Shown here: piece after piece, positions 6,143 through 8,541 of the stretch
How positions within the stretch are numbered: position 1 is the first letter of the stretch
How the letters are laid out: the number at the start of each line of letters is the position of its first letter
Assembly: GCA_002691725.1 (NCBI GenBank)
Contig: NZIT01000114.1
Span: forward strand, 1 to 8,541
Reading direction: 5' to 3'
DNA length: 8,541 nucleotides
Source of the DNA: SAR116 cluster bacterium
GTDB lineage: Bacteria > Pseudomonadota > Alphaproteobacteria > Puniceispirillales > UBA1172
Position numbers and translations under genes: made by a program
Notes under the pieces: model-generated
The model's database searches: none
The model's input: the letters and a program-made list of their open reading frames with translations, nothing else
Told to the model about the DNA's origin: nothing

Positions 6143-6925
6143 TTATGAGTTTTTGCGGTTTCTTGCCTCATTAATCGCTTCCAGCATATCCTGACTGCTG
6201 ATCGCCCCCGGATAGATTTTGCCGCCAATAATAAATCCCGGCGTGCCTTCAATGCCAAATTGCTGTCCGAGCGCATAGTTTTGGCGGAGAATTTCCATCA
6301 TTGGATCGCTGTCGCGGTCATTAATATCAAAGCCTGTGATGTCATATTCTTCTGCCAAGCCGGTGAGCAAGTCATTAGAAATAGCGCCGCGCCAATCCAT
6401 CAATTCACTATGGATATCCTCAAACTTTGCTTGCGCGCCCGCATGCAGTGCCAGCCGCGCCGCATCAACAGAGCTTTCCGCAAGAATAGGAAACTCCTTG
6501 ATCACCAGCCTGACATTGCCGTCCTCTGCCAGCACATCAAGCAAGTCTGTAAAGGCGCGTTTGCAATATCCACAATTATAATCGCTAAACTCATAAATGG
6601 TGATATCGCCATCGGGATTTCCCATGACGGTAGTATCCTCAACGGCGGCCAGAATATTCATCGCCTGCAATTCGCTTTCCCGATTGCGCGTATCATTCAA
6701 GGCAATAAGGGCGGCTTCAATAGCCTCAGGATGGTTTACTATATAGGCCTCAATCATGGCATCAAGATCGGTGTCTGAATTGGCATTAAGGCTGGGGCTA
6801 TCGGTTTTATGATTAAGCGGCGGCACCACCTGATCGACGAGAAAGCCTATAATAACACCAATGATAAGGGCAAAGCCGATCGCGCTATTTGCCGATGGCC
6901 TGATTTTACTTGGTGGTTTATCCAT
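6143..6925 (-). CDS. Membrane-anchored DsbA-family thiol:disulfide oxidoreductase
   Basis: The 260-residue protein has a short positive N-terminus, one membrane segment (about 14-31, IGFALIIGVIIGFLVDQV), an Asn/Asp/Ser linker, a helical stretch with AYIVNHPEAIEAAL (about 60-73), and a DsbA-like thioredoxin fold. The redox motif is Cys118-Gly-Tyr-Cys121 in FSDYNCGYC. The cis-proline loop is EGTPGF (Pro229). VIKEFPILAESS (141-152) and GGKIYPGAIS (234-243) match the Com1/DsbA-type group. It should face the periplasm and make or reshuffle disulfides; its targets are not visible. I avoid the symbol dsbA because several paralogous groups share this fold. AAAGGA at 6934-6939, eight bases before the ATG, supports the start. 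It is probably the first gene of the aroQ-accB-accC-aat operon, with 96 bases to the aroQ start I chose. Confidence 0.92.
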   Translation of the reverse strand: MDKPPSKIRPSANSAIGFALIIGVIIGFLVDQVVPPLNHKTDSPSLNANSDTDLDAMIEAYIVNHPEAIEAALIALNDTRNRESELQAMNILAAVEDTTVMGNPDGDITIYEFSDYNCGYCKRAFTDLLDVLAEDGNVRLVIKEFPILAESSVDAARLALHAGAQAKFEDIHSELMDWRGAISNDLLTGLAEEYDITGFDINDRDSDPMMEILRQNYALGQQFGIEGTPGFIIGGKIYPGAISSQDMLEAINEARNRKNS

Positions 6926-6959
6926 ATCACTTTTCCTTTATCAGTTTTATTATTTTGAG

Positions 6960-7014
6960 CTTTATTCGTATTTGATTATTTATCATCATTTATCATTATT
7001 CATATTTGACTATT
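6960..7014. repeat. Imperfect 21-bp direct repeat between the M48 and DsbA-family genes
   Basis: The AT-rich 96-base gap holds two copies of a 21-base unit, 6960-6980 and 6994-7014, with 18 identical positions and 34 bases from start to start. Between them are short ATC/TTT repeats. The gap contains no clear hairpin terminator and no strong promoter. The repeat could be a regulator site on the DsbA-operon side, or just slippage in AT-rich DNA. Confidence 0.5.
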
Positions 7015-7021
7015 GTAAGGG

Positions 7022-8473
7022 CTATTGGTCTGTCTGTGCAATAATATCCAGCGCTAATTGTTTCTGTATATTGGTCGCATCAGGGTTACTTTTTGCTCGA
7101 AAGGCTAGTTGCTTTGCAAGATCATCATTGCCAAGCATGAGCGCTCTTTCCGCTAGCACGATATCAGCGTCAGTCACCCGGCCAGTTCGGCCATAGGTGA
7201 TGCCAAGCTGATGCTTAACAAATGCCCAATCAGGTTCTAGCCGATTGGCTTCTTCCAATATAGGAATGGCCATATTGAGGCTATCCGCATCGCCTATATG
7301 CATGAAAGCACGCCCCAAGGATAACAGCATCTGACCTTTATTAATATGAGCATCAAGTCGGTTTAAGCCGTCCTGGAAGGCTAGTATCGCGTCATTTGGG
7401 CGTCCTGATGATGTCAATATCTCGCCTTTGAACTCATGATAAAATGGATTTTCAGGATCATCAGAAATCAACTGGTCGATTAAATCTAATGCGCCTTCAA
7501 GGTCACTTAGTCTATACAGCGCGATGGCGCGTAAATATCGGCTATCCGCATCACTAGTGGCGCTGGTTTGAAGCAAGCTCTGGCTTGGCTGATCTGTCCA
7601 GCCATGCATTTTTGCCTTCACTTGATTAAACCGCATGATCATATGTGCTGATGGCTGAGCATTAACGGCAGAGGCATTTGCGGTGTTTTTGGCATGATCG
7701 AGAAAGACCGAGCTACGTTCGCCAGCACCGGGGTGAGTTTGATAATAATCTGACTGGCGGCTGACTGGCAGTAGCCGCTGTTTGGCTAATCTTGCCATCA
7801 GATTAGCCATTGGTAGCGTTGGGTAGCCATGATCATCCATCAATTTTATGGCCCATTGATCAGCTTCTGATTCATCCTGGCGCGACTGTTTAAGGACATG
7901 ACGTCTGGCCCGATCATTACTGCCTATCACCGTTCCAACCGCCGCATCACCATGCCCGGAGGCACTAAGCGCAATGGCGGCAACTGCCCCAACCATAGTG
8001 GTCAAAATGGCCTGATCAATGACTTCGCCTCGGCTCGGCACATGGCCAGATGCTAAATGTCCAATTTCATGGGCAAGAACGCCAGCAACAACAAAAACAT
8101 TGTTGGCTTCAAGGATCATACCGCTATGCACAAATATGGTATTCTCACCAGTGACAAAAGCATTGAAGCTTGGCTCAATAATGACACGGATTTGTAATTC
8201 TGACGCATCAAGTCCGGCGGTTGCTGCCATTGGCTTGGCAAGCGATAACAGAAAATCTTCAATTTCGGTATCACGGATCATATTCGCCTGCGCCGGTGCT
8301 ATCACCGCCATATTCAGCGCTATATTTAGTATCAGCATAGCCAGCACCGCTTTAAGCCCCAGCACAGCTTTAAGCCCCAGCACAGCTTTAGCATTAAAAT
8401 GCCTGACCCAATCCAGGTTTAACAAGACTGGCTGCTTGAAATGAGCTAATAAGCTGGTTTTAATCATCCGCAT
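7022..8473 (-). CDS. Secreted M48-family zinc metalloprotease with TPR-like C-terminal half (BepA/YfgC-like)
   Basis: The 483-residue protein carries the zinc-protease signature HEIGH (His135, Glu136, His139) in VVAGVLAHEIGHLASGH. The third ligand is probably Glu203 in DESEADQWA, and the family's THPGAGER motif is at 246-253. From about 310 to 460 helical repeats resemble TPRs (RAIALYRLSDLEGALDLI, GEILTSSGRPNDAILAF, GRAFMHIGDADSLNMAI). This layout is that of BepA (YfgC), a periplasmic protease and chaperone that checks outer-membrane protein assembly. The signal peptide has an unusually long n-region and a sixfold-residue repeat (KAVLGL, KAVLGL, KAVLAM) before the hydrophobic core; cleavage is likely after APAQA (60-64). 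ATGs at 8473 and 8467 both fit, and the ribosome site is weak (CAGG). Later ATGs would leave a signal peptide without positive charge. It lies 96 bases ahead of the DsbA-family gene and may or may not share its transcript. Confidence 0.93.
   Translation of the reverse strand: MRMIKTSLLAHFKQPVLLNLDWVRHFNAKAVLGLKAVLGLKAVLAMLILNIALNMAVIAPAQANMIRDTEIEDFLLSLAKPMAATAGLDASELQIRVIIEPSFNAFVTGENTIFVHSGMILEANNVFVVAGVLAHEIGHLASGHVPSRGEVIDQAILTTMVGAVAAIALSASGHGDAAVGTVIGSNDRARRHVLKQSRQDESEADQWAIKLMDDHGYPTLPMANLMARLAKQRLLPVSRQSDYYQTHPGAGERSSVFLDHAKNTANASAVNAQPSAHMIMRFNQVKAKMHGWTDQPSQSLLQTSATSDADSRYLRAIALYRLSDLEGALDLIDQLISDDPENPFYHEFKGEILTSSGRPNDAILAFQDGLNRLDAHINKGQMLLSLGRAFMHIGDADSLNMAIPILEEANRLEPDWAFVKHQLGITYGRTGRVTDADIVLAERALMLGNDDLAKQLAFRAKSNPDATNIQKQLALDIIAQTDQ
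8341..8394 (-). repeat. Three-copy 18-bp tandem repeat in the signal-peptide region of the M48 gene
   Basis: Units 8341-8358, 8359-8376 and 8377-8394 are 18 bases each. The first two differ at one base and the third diverges at its end. Each adds six residues in frame (KAVLGL, KAVLGL, KAVLAM on the minus strand), so copy-number change lengthens or shortens the signal peptide without a frameshift. Confidence 0.8.
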
Positions 8474-8495
8474 ATCTATTTTTACCTGATGTTTC

Positions 8496-8518
8496 TCGCT
8501 GAAGCGATAGATATTATA
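8496..8518 (-). promoter_or_regulatory. Possible -10 box and leader inverted repeat upstream of the M48 gene
   Basis: On the minus strand a perfect TATAAT lies at 8518-8513, about 40 bases before the start codon. The -35 position falls at the window edge and shows no good match. Between it and the gene is a perfect 12-base inverted repeat, TCGCT-N2-AGCGA (8496-8507), which could be a small hairpin or an operator. This would place the promoter of the M48 gene here, with low certainty. Confidence 0.35.
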
Positions 8519-8541
8519 TAAACAGGGTGATATAGGTATTT

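Noticed and set aside
6260..6778. 172-residue plus-strand open frame opposite the DsbA-family gene
   Set aside because: Lies fully within a gene with clear CxxC and cis-Pro motifs on the other strand; the peptide resembles nothing I know.
8019..8444. 141-residue plus-strand open frame opposite the M48 gene, rich in Ser/Ala with STALSP repeats
   Set aside because: The repeats are the opposite-strand reading of the 18-base tandem repeat; no ribosome site and no domain.
1..8541. CRISPR array, tRNA, rRNA or riboswitch
   Set aside because: I looked for regularly spaced repeats with unique spacers, tRNA TTCRA-type arms and known aptamer cores and saw none; the only regular repeats are coding (Sel1 and the M48 signal peptide).

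Overview
The window looks like the chromosome of an alphaproteobacterium with moderate G+C. The minus strand carries a gene order I associate with that class: an M48 metalloprotease, a membrane-tethered DsbA-family oxidoreductase, aroQ, accB, accC and aat. A marine lineage of the SAR116 type would fit the composition and protein style, but that is inference; no rRNA or tRNA is present to settle it.

Layout. (1) Positions 1-911, plus strand: the C-terminal part of a Sel1-repeat protein that enters from outside the window. A TAA codon cuts it just before its conserved C-terminal cap. (2) Positions 912-1161: a non-coding gap holding a short partial copy of the aat 3' end, a possible promoter with an operator-like palindrome, and a small hairpin over a ribosome binding site. 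(3) Positions 1162-2855, plus strand: an AT-rich gene for a DUF262 (GmrSD/ParB-like NTPase) plus HNH nuclease. It stops at a TAG, but the same frame continues into a RAMA-like domain (a presumed reader of modified DNA) that is then frameshifted. The ancestral gene was probably DUF262-HNH-RAMA, a one-protein restriction factor against modified DNA. (4) Positions 2904-6925, minus strand: aat, accC, accB, aroQ and a DsbA-family gene, closely spaced and probably one transcript. (5) Positions 7022-8473, minus strand: a secreted M48 metalloprotease with a TPR-like C-terminal half.

How the genes work together. AccB and AccC are the biotin carrier and biotin carboxylase of acetyl-CoA carboxylase, the first step of fatty acid synthesis. 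AroQ makes 3-dehydroshikimate in the shikimate pathway. Aat adds Leu or Phe to N-termini for N-end-rule degradation. The DsbA-like protein and the BepA-like protease both act in the cell envelope.

The accessory part is the plus-strand stretch before aat. It has three lesions within 2 kb (stop at 732, stop at 2563, frameshift near 2724-2763), while the 5.6 kb of minus-strand genes shows none. It is also bracketed by an imperfect direct repeat, one copy inside the aat 3' end and one at 987-1022. This suggests a small defence cargo inserted beside aat and now decaying.
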